Part shown: piece after piece, positions 1-10,440 of the stretch
Position numbering within the stretch: position 1 is the stretch's first letter
Layout: every line of letters starts with the position of its first letter
Assembly: GCA_012295275.1 (NCBI GenBank)
Contig: CM022665.1
Coordinates: 3,149,167-3,179,166, forward strand
Direction of reading: 5' to 3'
Length of the DNA stretch: 30,000 bases
Source of the DNA: Chrysomallon squamiferum
Lineage: Eukaryota > Mollusca > Gastropoda > Neomphalida > Peltospiridae
Program-made: the position numbers and the translations under genes
Notes under the pieces: generated by a model
Seen by the model: only the letters and a program-made list of their open reading frames with translations
Databases searched by the model: none
What the model was told of the DNA's origin: nothing

Positions 1-176
1 TTCTCTGATGATGAAAAGAAATATCCAGAACTAATAAAAGAAGATCTGACAGCAGTTACTTCTTAGTACAAATAAAAATTCTCTTCTGACTCGAATGCTA
101 ACCTTTGCTAATTCAGTTCCGTATAATCTAATAACGGTTTTGATTCATTCACATGGTGAAAGTAATGAATATCAGT

Positions 177-177
<1 letters not shown>

Positions 178-218
<41 letters not shown>

Positions 219-308
219 TTAATAGTAATAATAATGTTAATAGTTATAATAATACCTGTAATAATTGCAATAATAACATCTATGATAATGATAATGTTAA
301 TAATAATT
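178..308. repeat. (TAA)n microsatellite with degenerate flank
   Basis: Pure TAA units run from 178 to 217 (about 13 copies). They then decay into TAA/TGTTAA variants up to about 308. Open frames across it encode only poly-Asn or poly-Ile, so they are repeat artefacts and not genes. Confidence 0.95.
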
Positions 309-638
309 TCAGAATTCATCGGTTATGTTTCAAAGATGTTTCTGGAGTACACATAGTCATCAGTAATGAATGAATTACTTATTTATATTTATTAATAACA
401 CTGTATTCTGTTTTATTTCTGACAGAGATTTTCACTCTGTTAACCAAACGTCCAGTCTACATGATGAGCAGTGAAGGTTTTATGATCTGAGTTAGGGAAA
501 CATGAAGAGTGAAGTAAAAAGACTGAAAATAAAAAAGGAAGGTCAGAAGGAGAGAAAAGAAGCAATAAAAAGAGAGAGTTGGTAATTAAATTTTGTATTT
601 TAGTATAAGTGTTTTTTATATTCATGTTATACAAGTGT
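309..638. other. Non-coding spacer with a purine-rich stretch
   Basis: No gene is visible. Positions 494-578 are strongly purine-rich on the + strand (mostly A and G with scattered pyrimidines). The rest is AT-rich without recognisable structure. Confidence 0.6.
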
Positions 639-766
639 CCATGTGTGTGTGTATTTTAATATATGTGAATGTGTGTATGTATGTGTGCATATGTGCATAT
701 GTCTGTGTTAGTCTGTGTATTTGTATATGTATTAGTCTGTGTGTTTGTGTGTGTGTGTGTGTGTGC
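639..766. repeat. Degenerate GT/TATG microsatellite
   Basis: GT units interrupted by TATG, CATATG and CTGTGT variants, with the cleanest GT run at 746-765. The Cys/Val-rich translation is a by-product of the repeat. Confidence 0.9.
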
Positions 767-1183
767 CGATACTAACATATTCATCTGACATTTAGATTCA
801 TACAGCAACTTGATCTATAACATTTTCTCAAACATACCTTTTCTTACACATCCAGTATCAAATTAAAAATACTAATAACTTTACAATGCTGTCTCAGTTT
901 TTTTAGTTTGTTTTTTAAATATTTGTAAATACAAAAAATTATAAATTATACATATTTTGGATTTTGTTTCTAATTATGTACTATGTTTTGAATGTTTATT
1001 TTTGTTTTTGTCCATAATCTTGTTAGTGCCAGGCCCAGGCATGTGTCAACAGATTTGATTGGTCAGTCAGGCACAACAGAAGTGATGTCTGCTTCTTGAA
1101 AAACATCCTAGATTTCAAACACAGCCATCTGGTGTTGGATTCATCCTACAGGCAGACTATGAAATACATGTGGTGGAGAGACA
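767..1183. other. AT-rich spacer leading into a non-repetitive island
   Basis: 767-1020 is AT-rich with T runs and no signal. From about 1022 to 1180 base composition is more balanced and free of simple repeats. This part contains a CTCF-like motif on the minus strand (1122-1135). No coding frame is supported. Confidence 0.5.
1122..1135 (-). promoter_or_regulatory. CTCF-like motif (weak)
   Basis: On the minus strand the sequence reads ACACCAGATGGCTG. It fits 12 of 14 positions of the published animal CTCF core CCASYAGRKGGCRS. The shared core CAGATGGC also contains an E-box (CAGATG), so a bHLH site is an equal alternative. Occupancy is not inferable from sequence. Confidence 0.2.
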
Positions 1184-1315
1184 AAGGCAAAAGATAAAGT
1201 ATGCTAAGATAAGGAAAAAGATAAAATAAAATAAAAAATGCTGAGATAAGGCAAATGATAAAAAAAGAATGCTAGGATAAGGCAAAATATAAAGTATTCT
1301 GAAATAAGGAAAACT
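1184..1315. repeat. A-rich minisatellite, about four units of 27-37 bp
   Basis: Units share the frame ATGCTRRGATAAGGCAAA followed by a variable A-rich tail. Unit anchors lie at 1201, 1238, 1269 and 1296, giving spacings of 37, 31 and 27 bp. The variation is mostly in the length of the A-rich tail. Confidence 0.75.
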
Positions 1316-2345
1316 GTTTTATTTTTTTATTTTTTTTTAAATTCTCTCTCTCATTTCTCTTCACCCACAAAATCCAATGTTTTTCTTAAAATCTGGATAA
1401 TGTTTAGTCCCTTCTTTTTTTCATGGTATATCTATTATGCTTTCTTGAAGGCCAGTTGTCTTTATTAACCAAACATGCACTAAAACGAATTATCACAGTT
1501 CATAGTGCAGTATGAAAAACAAATGAAAAACAATTGTAGTTACTTTACCAAGTTTAATCATTTCTAAGTAATCCTGAAACTGTCATAATGTGTATATTAA
1601 TAATTAATATGAATAAAAAATAATACTGCATCAGTCTCATTTTGTCCTGTATATGGTTAAAAGTGAATTTTGTCAGTAATGAAAAAATGTATAATTCAAC
1701 TCAGACAGTGACTATCCCTGTGTTTTAAACTGAACCATCTTAAAAGATTAAAAACGACCAGGATGTTGTTAGTATGCCATCAAGTGTTTGACATTTGTTA
1801 TTTTAATTATTGCATGAGGATTGTCAGTCAGACTCACAGAACTGGAAACAAAATAATAATCAACTTTGCGTGTCTTAAAATAGAAAATGAAAAACTGGGG
1901 AATCCAAAGCCTTGGCTAAGTCTTTGCATGTGTAGATGTTATATAAAGTTAGCAATAAATGGGCAGGGTCCACTCTGCCTGGCAAGTTAAGCTGCGAATA
2001 AGACTACATTGAAAATCACTTTTCACCAACATCTTCTCCACCACATGGTGCCAAACAAAGCATGCAGATTTACAGGAATAACCCCACCAGTTTGACACCT
2101 AACCTTTGACCTCTTCCTATTTCTTTCCTGGTGGACTTTTATTAAAAGTTGCCGACATAAAACAGTTCTCAGTCTACTTTGATCAGTGTTTACACAGGTG
2201 TTAATTAAATATCTGGATTATGTAAATGTTCATTTATTTTGTTATTTGGTTTCAAATGAAATGATGTATGAAATAAAAATTAAAAAAAATATATTAAATT
2301 AAATTAGATAATTTGTTTTCACTGATGTAAAAAGCAAGAAAAATG
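1316..2345. other. Spacer without a recognisable gene
   Basis: Mostly AT-rich. 1763-1990 holds an open frame of 75 codons with no recognisable domain. 1970-2160 is a more GC-balanced stretch containing a DR1-like element (2100-2112) and a short inverted pair ggcag/ctgcc near 1963-1980. Confidence 0.5.
2100..2112 (-). promoter_or_regulatory. DR1-type nuclear receptor element (candidate)
   Basis: The minus strand reads AGGTCA-A-AGGTTA. This is two direct hexamer half-sites separated by one base, with one mismatch to the DR1 consensus AGGTCA-N-AGGTCA bound by HNF4 and RXR-type receptors. A further imperfect half-site (AGGTGTCA on the same strand) lies immediately beside it. The match is directly visible; function is inference. 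Confidence 0.25.
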
Positions 2346-2385
2346 TTTGTGTGTATGTATCTGTGTGTGTGTGTGTGTGTGTGTG
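2346..2385. repeat. (GT)n microsatellite
   Basis: A pure TG tract occupies 2362-2385, preceded by interrupted GT/TATC units. Confidence 0.95.
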
Positions 2386-3257
2386 ATGACTAATTTTATT
2401 TTGAAGACTTATCTAACATAAAAATATTCCAGTTTCCAGAAAAATGTATCATTTGTTTTCAGTTGTACTTTTTTAATATGTTACATAAAAACAGAAAAAT
2501 TTCATTTATTTTGTTTGCAGTTTTAATAATGAATGATTTATTTTGTTTCATGCCATGTTAATCAGTAACTGTTAATTTAACAATCATACAGATGATCTTT
2601 TTCTTAAAACAAATAATTCTTTAACACTACATCAGTTTGTTTTCACAGCAGAAGAGTCAAAGAAAGCAGAATTGAAGGGCATCATTGACAGAAGAATTTA
2701 TCTCAGACTTTCAGTATTTACATAATTAAAACTGAAAGAGAGAGGTCCTCTGGGAAATGAATAAGTTTTGGAATCATATATTGTTAATGATATGAAGCAG
2801 TGGTTTCTTTGAGGGGGTCCAAACCATTTAAGATAGAAACGTAAAATTTCATTAACATTTTGTGCTATTTACTTTATTATTTGTGTTATCTTTTTATTAT
2901 TATTATTTTTTTATGTATCGTTTCTTTTTTTTATCTCTTATTTTATATTTCTAGCTGGTACCTTTCACTTGTACAGGTTCTTAACAGCAACACTGATAAG
3001 AGTTTTGATAATGGTTGATGACATAAATTTATATACTGCGTGCTATCAGGCTATTATGGAAATCTCTGCTGTAAAGTAAATATATTGCTAAATGTAATGA
3101 CAGTCATATATCTAATGTTTATTCTAGCATGGATTATTAGGTTGCTGGTAAAAATAGAGATAAATCTGTCACACAAAATGCAAAATTCTTGATCTGCTTT
3201 TGATTTCTGGTCAAACTGACAATAGTCTTGTTTACAACTGGTTTATCAAAGGCTTTG
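2386..3257. other. AT-rich spacer; possible splice acceptor near 2648
   Basis: A pyrimidine-rich stretch ending TTTGTTTTCACAG (to 2648) resembles a 3' splice site on the + strand. It is followed by a 24-codon open frame to a TAA at 2723-2725 whose translation starts E-E-S-K-K. No homology is recognised and no poly(A) signal is nearby, so a terminal exon is only a possibility. The rest is AT-rich without features. Confidence 0.3.
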
Positions 3258-3299
3258 GTGTGTGTGTGTGTGTGTGTGTGCAGTATATATATATATATA
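3258..3299. repeat. Compound (GT)n-(TA)n microsatellite
   Basis: GT units fill 3258-3280 and TA units 3284-3299, joined by a short CAG linker. Alternating purine-pyrimidine DNA of this kind can adopt Z-form or cruciform structure. Confidence 0.95.
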
Positions 3300-4187
3300 C
3301 AAGTAACTCATTTCATGATGGTTACAGGTTTCCTCTCTCATTATCTGTGTGGTCTTTAAACGCATGTCTGATATATAATTATGTATCAAAAATGTTCTCA
3401 GGTGTGACACTAAATAAAACAAAAGTTCCTTCCTGGTCCTTACAAATTCTGGTCTCACTGACAGTGTATGTTCCCCAGATAAATCCCACTGGTCACTTGA
3501 TGTGATGAAAGACTCACAGCCAAACACTGAAAGACTCTTAAGAACCTTGAAGAGATTTCTTTTATTTATGTGTGTATGTCTAAGCTAATTCAGTTAAATG
3601 TGGTCAATAGGTAAAAGAAGAAGAACAAAAAAATGTCTGATAATGTGTCAGTTCTTAACAGCCAACATCTTACATTGTTGACTGATAAGCAGAAATGAAA
3701 AATAATGTAAAATGATTTACTTTTTTCAACAAGAGAAAGTGTTACAGATAACACTGATAAGAAAGGGGAGCAAACATATTACATTTAATGAAAGCTTTTC
3801 AGCTGAAATGCTTTCACAACTGTGGAGGTTCAAGATTATATAGTTCAAGTTGAAGATTAAATATTTCTACTGAAATGGGCTCTGCATGTTGCATGTTAAC
3901 AGATGGCAGCACTGCAGCTTTGACATATGGCACAGAAGCTTAGAAGTATCCCTTGACATAGCAGCTTATCTCATGCACTTCTGTTGAGTTAAATGGCTTT
4001 TTCTCTAAAACTGAACGAAGAATGGATGAGGGGAGAAGATGGGGAAAGATGGAAAACAGCAAAGTTTATAACAGGGATGGTCTGGTTTATAAATAGAAGA
4101 AAAAAAAAATGGAAAAAGAAAAAAGGCCTGGTTTAATATATTAATTTATTTGTACTTTGATCAAAAATATACTGTTTTTTATTTAGT

Positions 4188-4191
<4 letters not shown>
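3300..4191. other. Spacer without a recognisable gene
   Basis: Short overlapping open frames on both strands (3200-3527) run through the adjoining GT tract and have no recognisable domain. A partial CTCF-like motif lies at 3896-3909. The rest is AT-rich. Confidence 0.5.
3896..3909 (+). promoter_or_regulatory. Partial CTCF-like motif (weak)
   Basis: TTAACAGATGGCAG matches 11 of 14 positions of CCASYAGRKGGCRS, with the 3' half complete and followed by CAC. It shares the core CAGATGGC with the motifs at 1122 (minus) and 18166 (plus). Confidence 0.12.
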
Positions 4192-4238
<47 letters not shown>

Positions 4239-4290
4239 ATATGTGTGAATTTGTGTATTCATTTGTATGTATGTGTGTCTGTGTGTTTGT
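4192..4290. repeat. Long (TG)n microsatellite
   Basis: An uninterrupted TG tract of 44 bp runs 4192-4235. Degraded TG/TATG units follow to about 4290. Confidence 0.95.
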
Positions 4291-5042
4291 TATAAAGATA
4301 TTTTTATTTATTGCATTTCAAACAAAATCTCAGTTAATTCAGTACAAACAAAGAAACAACAACAACAACATCATGATATGCTTTAAAATCTAAGTCAGTG
4401 CAGGTTTCTTCTATATACTTCTAAATGATCCTTACAAAAATATTTAAAAAAAAAAAGATATACTTTATTTCATTTGTCATGACAGATCTTCTCAAAAACA
4501 TTAAAGTATTTTCTAGTGCTGACACCTAAATCTGCATCTAAAAGAAAAGTGAGCAGTTTATTAGTTCTCTCAGAAACTGGATCAGTACTGTTCGAGGACC
4601 AGAGTTTGATTAGAGGGAGTCAGAGCCTTGTACAGCAGCTGACAACACATAAAAAATGTGGCTCCAGTCATTTTGTCTTCATGCAAATGCTTCACTGTGT
4701 TTTTAGTTGCAGGGGAGTAATTTGTTTTGAAATCCTTTCCAGCAGGCAACTAATGTTTTTTTTCAAATGAATTTTCCAGTTCATTAGTTGTAAGAAATTC
4801 ACCCAAGTGTAGTTTTCATAGTCCTTGCCAGATGCTCATTATTGCAAACTGAATTTTTATATCTGCAGCTTTTAGTTATGTTATTTACTAATTTATTTAA
4901 TGTAAAAAGCAATAAATTTGTTCATCTGGGCATAATAATTGCTCTTGTAGCAGATTTCGTAACAGCTATTTTTAAAATTGAAGAAGGAAAACCAGAACAG
5001 TTTGTATATGGTACTGATGTCAGCAGATACATGTATATATAA

Positions 5043-5043
<1 letters not shown>
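4291..5043. other. Spacer with one anonymous short open frame
   Basis: A small AAC run sits at 4355-4370. An open frame on the + strand at 4516-4770 (84 codons) has a fairly protein-like mix, with Ser, Leu, Lys and several Cys in the second half. It shows no signal peptide, domain or repeat that I recognise. Most likely it is chance. Confidence 0.3.

Positions 5044-5077
<34 letters not shown>
5044..5077. repeat. (TG)n microsatellite
   Basis: Uninterrupted TG tract of 34 bp in the same orientation as the longer tract about 0.85 kb upstream. Confidence 0.95.
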
Positions 5078-5078
<1 letters not shown>

Positions 5079-6026
5079 CATTATGTAAAGGTTGAAAAGG
5101 AAAGAAGAGTAAATATTTATTCATTCTAAAACAACATTTCCTTTCATTAAATCATTTGATCTGAAATTTGATTTTAAAACTAGCATGACAATTTAGAATT
5201 TTATTTTATTATTTACTTCTATATCAGGTTATAACTTACAAATAACATAATTATATTTTATTATTTAATTCAGTATCACATCATAACTGAATCAATCAGA
5301 ATAATTAAAATACTTATAATTCAATACTTAACATATGATTCATAACTTATAACGAAAACCTATTTCAAAGCATCCAAATTGCTCTTAACAGTAACAAGCC
5401 TCTCCAATATGGCCGACATTACTGGAATGCATAGCATCGTCCAATCACATTAGCTTGTTGTACACTGCACTGATTACTGGCCGTCACTCTTGGCACCTCT
5501 GTCTGTCCACTGGGCTATGCAAAGTGTCGAAACTCATTATATCCCAGACCAATTAGTTGTGACCAGACAAACAGCCCTCTGACTTACAGGAATACCAGTA
5601 AGTCTCGCGTAGCTTGAAGCTGGACTTAAAAATAAGTTCACAGAGTGTTTTTTTCCCTGACATGAAAGAAAAACTTAAAAGAGTTCATTATCATTCATGC
5701 TACAAGTTAGGAAGAATTCATTGTGCAGGATATATTTTTAATTTTTCAGATTATTTCTGAACATATTTTTTGGTGCAGAGAAAAGGTGGATGGATTTACC
5801 AGATGGACGAATTAATGAAGTGTGAAACAGACTTGAGATTTTTTATTATTGTTCTGTGTATGACAGAGAACAGTAGAATGAAAAGAGGAATGAACTGACG
5901 GAAGGGCAGATACATGTTTTAAAATGTATTCTTCTTAAATTAAATATTAAGTAAAATGTTGGTTTATTTATTTATATTTAGGGGTTTTGTTTTCCAAAAA
6001 AAAACATGCATATTATTTAATCATTT
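5078..6026. other. AT-rich spacer enclosing a non-repetitive island (5390-5620)
   Basis: The island is noticeably richer in G+C than its surroundings. It holds two CCAAT pentamers (near 5449 and 5550), an ATGGCCGAC segment resembling a YY1 site near 5410, and a small near-palindrome at 5581-5604. The longest frame opening at the ATG near 5409 stops after 14 codons. A regulatory or conserved non-coding role is possible; no exon is supported. Confidence 0.4.
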
Positions 6027-6042
6027 AAAAAAAAAAAAAAAA
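6027..6042. repeat. Poly(A) run, 16 bp
   Basis: Sixteen consecutive A residues. No target-site duplication is obvious, so a retroposed end is not demonstrated. Confidence 0.9.
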
Positions 6043-6549
6043 TCTTACATTTCATTTTTTGTCACAGTACTGAAAGAAAATGAAACCAAGTAAAAATTAA
6101 ATAATAATTTTATCAGCCAAATATCACTAAAGTAAATCTCCCACTTCACAGACCGTCCTCTTCATAGACAAAGAAAATGTGAAGAACGTCTGTTGATTAG
6201 TATTACATTTTTACAATGCATTACATACCCACACACAGGGGCAGGCGGGACAGGGACTCTAAGTGATGCAAGCTGATGGGTTCCAACTGAAAGGCAGCAG
6301 ATGTAAGTGTGTGTTTATACCACAATGTCCTGTTCAAACAAACATGACCTCTGTGATTATTATTACCATAAACACAACATCCATCTTGTACAGACCACTG
6401 AAATTTTTATAAACATTTATTAAAATGGCAGAATTCTAGCAGTGAGGCTTTAAGGAATAAAAATTTTGTAAAGACAATTTGTATTATAAAAACAATGTTT
6501 TGAGACCTTCTGTGTAATAAAATTATTTATTATTTCTGGAGAACAATGC

Positions 6550-6553
<4 letters not shown>
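6043..6553. other. Spacer without a recognisable gene
   Basis: A short more GC-balanced patch at 6150-6390 includes ACACACAGGGGCAGGCGGGA near 6231. No coding frame, hairpin or repeat stands out. Confidence 0.5.

Positions 6554-6579
<26 letters not shown>
6554..6579. repeat. Poly(A) run, 26 bp
   Basis: One of the longest A runs in the window. Flanking bases show no clear target-site duplication or retroelement body. Confidence 0.9.
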
Positions 6580-6581
<2 letters not shown>

Positions 6582-6696
6582 TTTTGAAAAGATAACAGTG
6601 TGAAATGGCTTTATGACAAAATACTAGATATATTTAATATTTGTTTGGGTTGGAGGAATGATCAGATGATAACAAAAATCTGTCATAAAGAAGAAG

Positions 6697-6778
6697 AAAA
6701 AATAAATAAATAAAAAAATAAATAAAAATAAATAAATAATAAAAATAAACCTACCATGTGCTGTATATATATATATAT
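6697..6778. repeat. (TAAA)n and (TA)n arrays
   Basis: Degenerate TAAA units span 6697-6749. A short TA tract follows at 6763-6778. Confidence 0.9.
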
Positions 6779-6779
6779 T

Positions 6780-7140
6780 TTTGTTCAAAATAGAAAAATG
6801 AAAATGTCAGTATTCTAATTCCAAGTGAAGCTGTGATAACCTGCAGTTATTTATTTTACAAAGTAAAATTCTATTTCTGTTTGATTGAAAGAAACAAGCA
6901 CTGTATAAAAGATACAATAAAAATCTCAGTGAACTTTCCCTGTGTGAGCTGACCTAATGTAAGCATTCTCCAGATGTGAGTTTTATCACACACGCACGTG
7001 TTATCTTCATCACATACCTACACAACTTCTTATGCAATAACAGCTAACATGTGTAAACAATAGAACTAATCTGTTCAGTACACACACAGCATCACAGATA
7101 CACAAATGTTACAGTGTGCAATATTTTCATGTAGTCTGCA
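6780..7140. other. Spacer, nothing recognised
   Basis: AT-rich sequence with scattered CACAC and CACGCACG fragments near 6990-7000. No coding or RNA signal. Confidence 0.5.
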
Positions 7141-7440
7141 TGTGTGTGTATATGAAAGGACTTTTACACAGAGACACACAGTCACACTCGAACATACACA
7201 CAAACACACATACATACATACATACACACATCAAACACATATACATATAGAAACAATCACACATAAACACTCACACACAATTACATAAACACTGACATGC
7301 ACAAACACGTAAACAAACACATACAAACACAAACATACACACAAGCACATACTAACACATAAACATACACATAGACACACAAGCAAACAGACACATGTAT
7401 ACAAACACAAATGCACATACACATAAACACACAGGTATTT
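7141..7440. repeat. Long degenerate CA-rich block
   Basis: After a short TG stretch (7141-7150), about 270 bp of CACA/CATA/AAACAC variants continue to about 7432 with very few G residues. Open frames on both strands (His/Thr-rich on plus, Cys/Val-rich on minus) are artefacts of this composition. Confidence 0.9.
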
Positions 7441-8155
7441 AGACATCAAAAAGAATGTTCAACTTATTTGATCTGTTTAACAGATGTGAAGAGTTATTGA
7501 CCTCGTTGTACTTAAATAAGTATGAACTGCGTAAGAAAACAAAGCAAGTTTTCAAAAACAATCTTAACAGGAATAAGAACAACACAAAACTTTCAAAATC
7601 AGAATTTATTCTCTACAAAATAATGTATATAATTTTTTTTTAATAAATTAAAAAGTTAATGAAAACAAATTTTATATTTATTGTTGTAAGGGATAAAATC
7701 AAAACATAAACATCAAATCAAAATAATAATTAATTAGCCAATTGTCAGTCTGTTGTATCAATTTTACATTTTTATGTAACATTAAAACTGCTGCAAAGTT
7801 TCCAGTTATTACTTTTGATGTCTCACTTTTGGGCTGACATATTAAAATATTAGCTTTTGCAACACTGGAGAGATAAAAGGGAACATTCTATTGGTTGAAG
7901 TTATCAGATGTCACTGATACACTAATTAATACTACAACAAACAGTGAGTAACAGTCGCCACAAGAACTTGGTCCCATACAATCAATAACATTGATCTTGT
8001 GTTCGACTGTACACACTTAATTAGGTGACAGCCATGAATGTAACACTGCCATGCAATTAGCAGGAACACTGGGAAAATATTTACCCACAAAACAATGCAG
8101 GAATACGGCACATTTTTCAAACTGGTTGCAGTTAAGTCCTATCATGGAATTGTTT

Positions 8156-8158
<3 letters not shown>
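7441..8158. other. Spacer without a recognisable gene
   Basis: Short open frames at 7455-7643 (+) and 7932-8120 (-) carry no recognisable motif. The sequence is AT-rich with A and T runs. Confidence 0.5.
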
Positions 8159-8203
<45 letters not shown>

Positions 8204-8357
8204 GTGAAAGAGAGAGAGAAAAAACAAAATGGATGGAGAGATAGATTTATAGACTGACAGATATAGATAGATAGATAAACTACTGACTGATTGATTGTTA
8301 GAAAGAGACTCAGAGAGAAAGAGAGACAGAGACAGAGATAGACAGATTAACAAAGAG
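8159..8357. repeat. (TC)n followed by inverted (GA)-rich arm and GATA units
   Basis: TC units occupy 8159-8197. After an 11-base interval an AG run (8209-8219) follows, so the two arms can pair as a hairpin. The homopurine/homopyrimidine tract could also form triplex (H-)DNA. GATA units lie at about 8266-8278, and degenerate GAGA continues to about 8357. Confidence 0.9.
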
Positions 8358-8431
8358 AGATATTTTATATACATGATTAGTTTTATAATATAAAAGTAAA
8401 TGCCACAAGAAGACATAAAGTGACATTTTAT

Positions 8432-8580
8432 GAAGTAGCTCAGTGGTTAGAGTACCAGACATAAAAATCAAACTTTGAAAACCCATTCCTTTTTCTATGA
8501 GTTATTTCCCCTTCCAGCCATTGCTCCATGTCAACATATCTGTTTATGAAAAGATAATAATAATAATAATAAATAAAAGA
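8432..8580 (+). mobile_element. Degenerate tRNA-derived SINE
   Basis: TAGCTCAGTGGTTAGAG (about 8436-8452) matches the RNA polymerase III box A of tRNA genes (TRGCNNAGYGG) without mismatch. About 20 bases further on, ACTTTGAAAACC (8470-8481) is a decayed box B, matching roughly 8 of 12 positions of GGTTCGAATCCC. A non-tRNA body follows and ends in a (TAA)n tail at about 8556-8574. This head-body-tail layout is typical of a tRNA-derived SINE. The anticodon arm does not fold, so it is not a functional tRNA. I could not identify a clean target-site duplication or the SINE family. Confidence 0.65.
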
Positions 8581-10094
8581 ACCTTTGCTGCTAATTTGTA
8601 AGAGTAAATTATGGCATGCTGCCTTACAGGTTTCTGTCTTATTCGACACAACACAACATATGACTAACTCTTAATCACATTTAATATTTAGAATGTGCTG
8701 AGGTAACTTTAAATATTGATTTACTCAACATACAGTAGATTCTCTGTGTGTTTAAGATAATAATTTGACTTGTTCATTCAGAGAGTGGACAGTCAATGTG
8801 AAAATAATGTTCAGAGAACCTCAACCTTCACTAACATCTGATAATCTGTATAGAAAAGAAAAAGACAATTAATTATTGATGTTCATGATGAAGTAACAAA
8901 TTTTACAAAATCAAACAATTTGTAAGAAAATTAACTTTTGGATGTTTGATGGAAAATTTAAAATAGATATTTAAGGGAACAAAAGATTAATAATAATTAT
9001 AAAAAAATAAAATAAAAAAATAAAAATATTATATTTGTGGTCATGATCAAAAAAAAAGTAATCTTTAAACCCAGTTAATTGTGTCATTATTGCAAGTTAA
9101 GTAAATATGTGCAGAAGCCCATAAAATTAAATTTTTATGTTCATTTCAGAAAGTACATTTATTTAACATCATGGCTCTAACACATTTTATCACATGATTA
9201 AAATTATGCTATCAAGTACATGGTTAAGAACCGTACATGCAGATAATGAAAAGACACCAATTGCTACTCTTTTCTAGAAGATGCAATTTGCTTTCTAAAC
9301 TGGAAAAGCTGACATGGTCCCAGTATGTGAAATCAATGGCTGAAATACAGTTATTTATTCAGTATAAAATGAAGATTTCTTTTGTTTTGGTTTTTTTGTT
9401 AATAATTGAAACAAAAGAGATTTTATATCTACTTTGAGAACAGCACTTGAGAGAAATGGAAAAATTTGTAGTATTGATTTTGTATTCAAGCCTATCCTAT
9501 TACAACGAAATGAAATATTTCAGTTAAAAAAAATGGAGACAGCCACAAAACATAAAAACATATTCAGTGATTCAATTTTAATTAATTTTTTTTTAAGTGC
9601 CATTCAGTTTTATGACAGTCAAAGAAACAGATATCTTCAAGTTGCAATGAATTTAGGTAAATAGGGCACAGATGAACAGATGTGTTGTATCTTTTCATTT
9701 TATACCAATTTCTGAAATGTGGTGCATTTGTTGAAATAATTATTGAAAGGTATTTTTTGTTTCAAAGACATGGAATTGAACATCCATGAACAAGTCCATA
9801 TTAACTGCAGTCAGTGGTCTGTTTAAACAATACTAATACATTTTGTAACACGTAGTACCTTAAAAATACATCTTACAGTTAATCATCTCCTTTCATTCTG
9901 CAAATCACAAAACATGTCATCCTTTATTAAACACAATATAAGATAACGTAAAGCCTTTTCTTTTCACATAGCTGTTAATCTTAGATGACTTCACCTACAC
10001 AATTAAGACTAATCATCAAACAAACTCTAAATCTGCTTATCTCAGAGTAAAGCGTGTAACTTTCAACTGACACCAACACACACTGCTGGACATC
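8581..10094. other. AT-rich spacer without a recognisable gene
   Basis: About 1.5 kb dominated by A/T. Adjacent open frames at 9237-9437 and 9434-9664 (+) have Lys/Ile/Phe-rich random-looking translations and no motif. No hairpin or tandem repeat stands out. A TAAAA-rich patch lies at 9000-9025. Confidence 0.5.
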
Positions 10095-10256
10095 GGTCAG
10101 ATCCGCTATCATATTAACAGTCATGATAATCAGCATAATGTCATTTTGATAAAGGCAATTCTTGTCCATAAACTTCTGGCCAGTGGTCAAATGAGGTATC
10201 TTAATAATGGTCGTGATAATTAACATAATGCTGTTTTGATAAAGACAATTGTTGTC
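10095..10256. repeat. Two-copy tandem repeat, 90-bp period
   Basis: A segment of about 72 bp beginning GGTCA (10095) recurs at 10185. Both copies contain TGATAAT, CATAATG, TTTTGATAAAG and CAATT at matching positions, with about three-quarters identity over the aligned length. It is an old local duplication. Confidence 0.75.
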
Positions 10257-10440
10257 TCATCAAAGTAAAGAGGTGCTCAGCCAGAGGCAATCAGTGAACA
10301 GTGAGTCCCAGTCAGAATGTGCCCTTAACCAACAGCTACTGCAATCAGTGATCACAGGTCCTGTCTGTCCCACAGGACACTTCAAACACTGTGATCAAAC
10401 AAGTTGCTGTGATCCACATCTCTTTACTTTTCCTCTGCTT

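Noticed and set aside
4516-4770. 84-codon plus-strand open frame
   Set aside because: Plausible composition only; no domain, no splice or promoter context.
6554-6579. Poly(A) run as the 3' end of a processed pseudogene or LINE
   Set aside because: The upstream sequence shows no coding remnant and no target-site duplication.
8432-8505. A functional tRNA gene at the box A match
   Set aside because: Box B is decayed and no cloverleaf folds; a SINE fits better.
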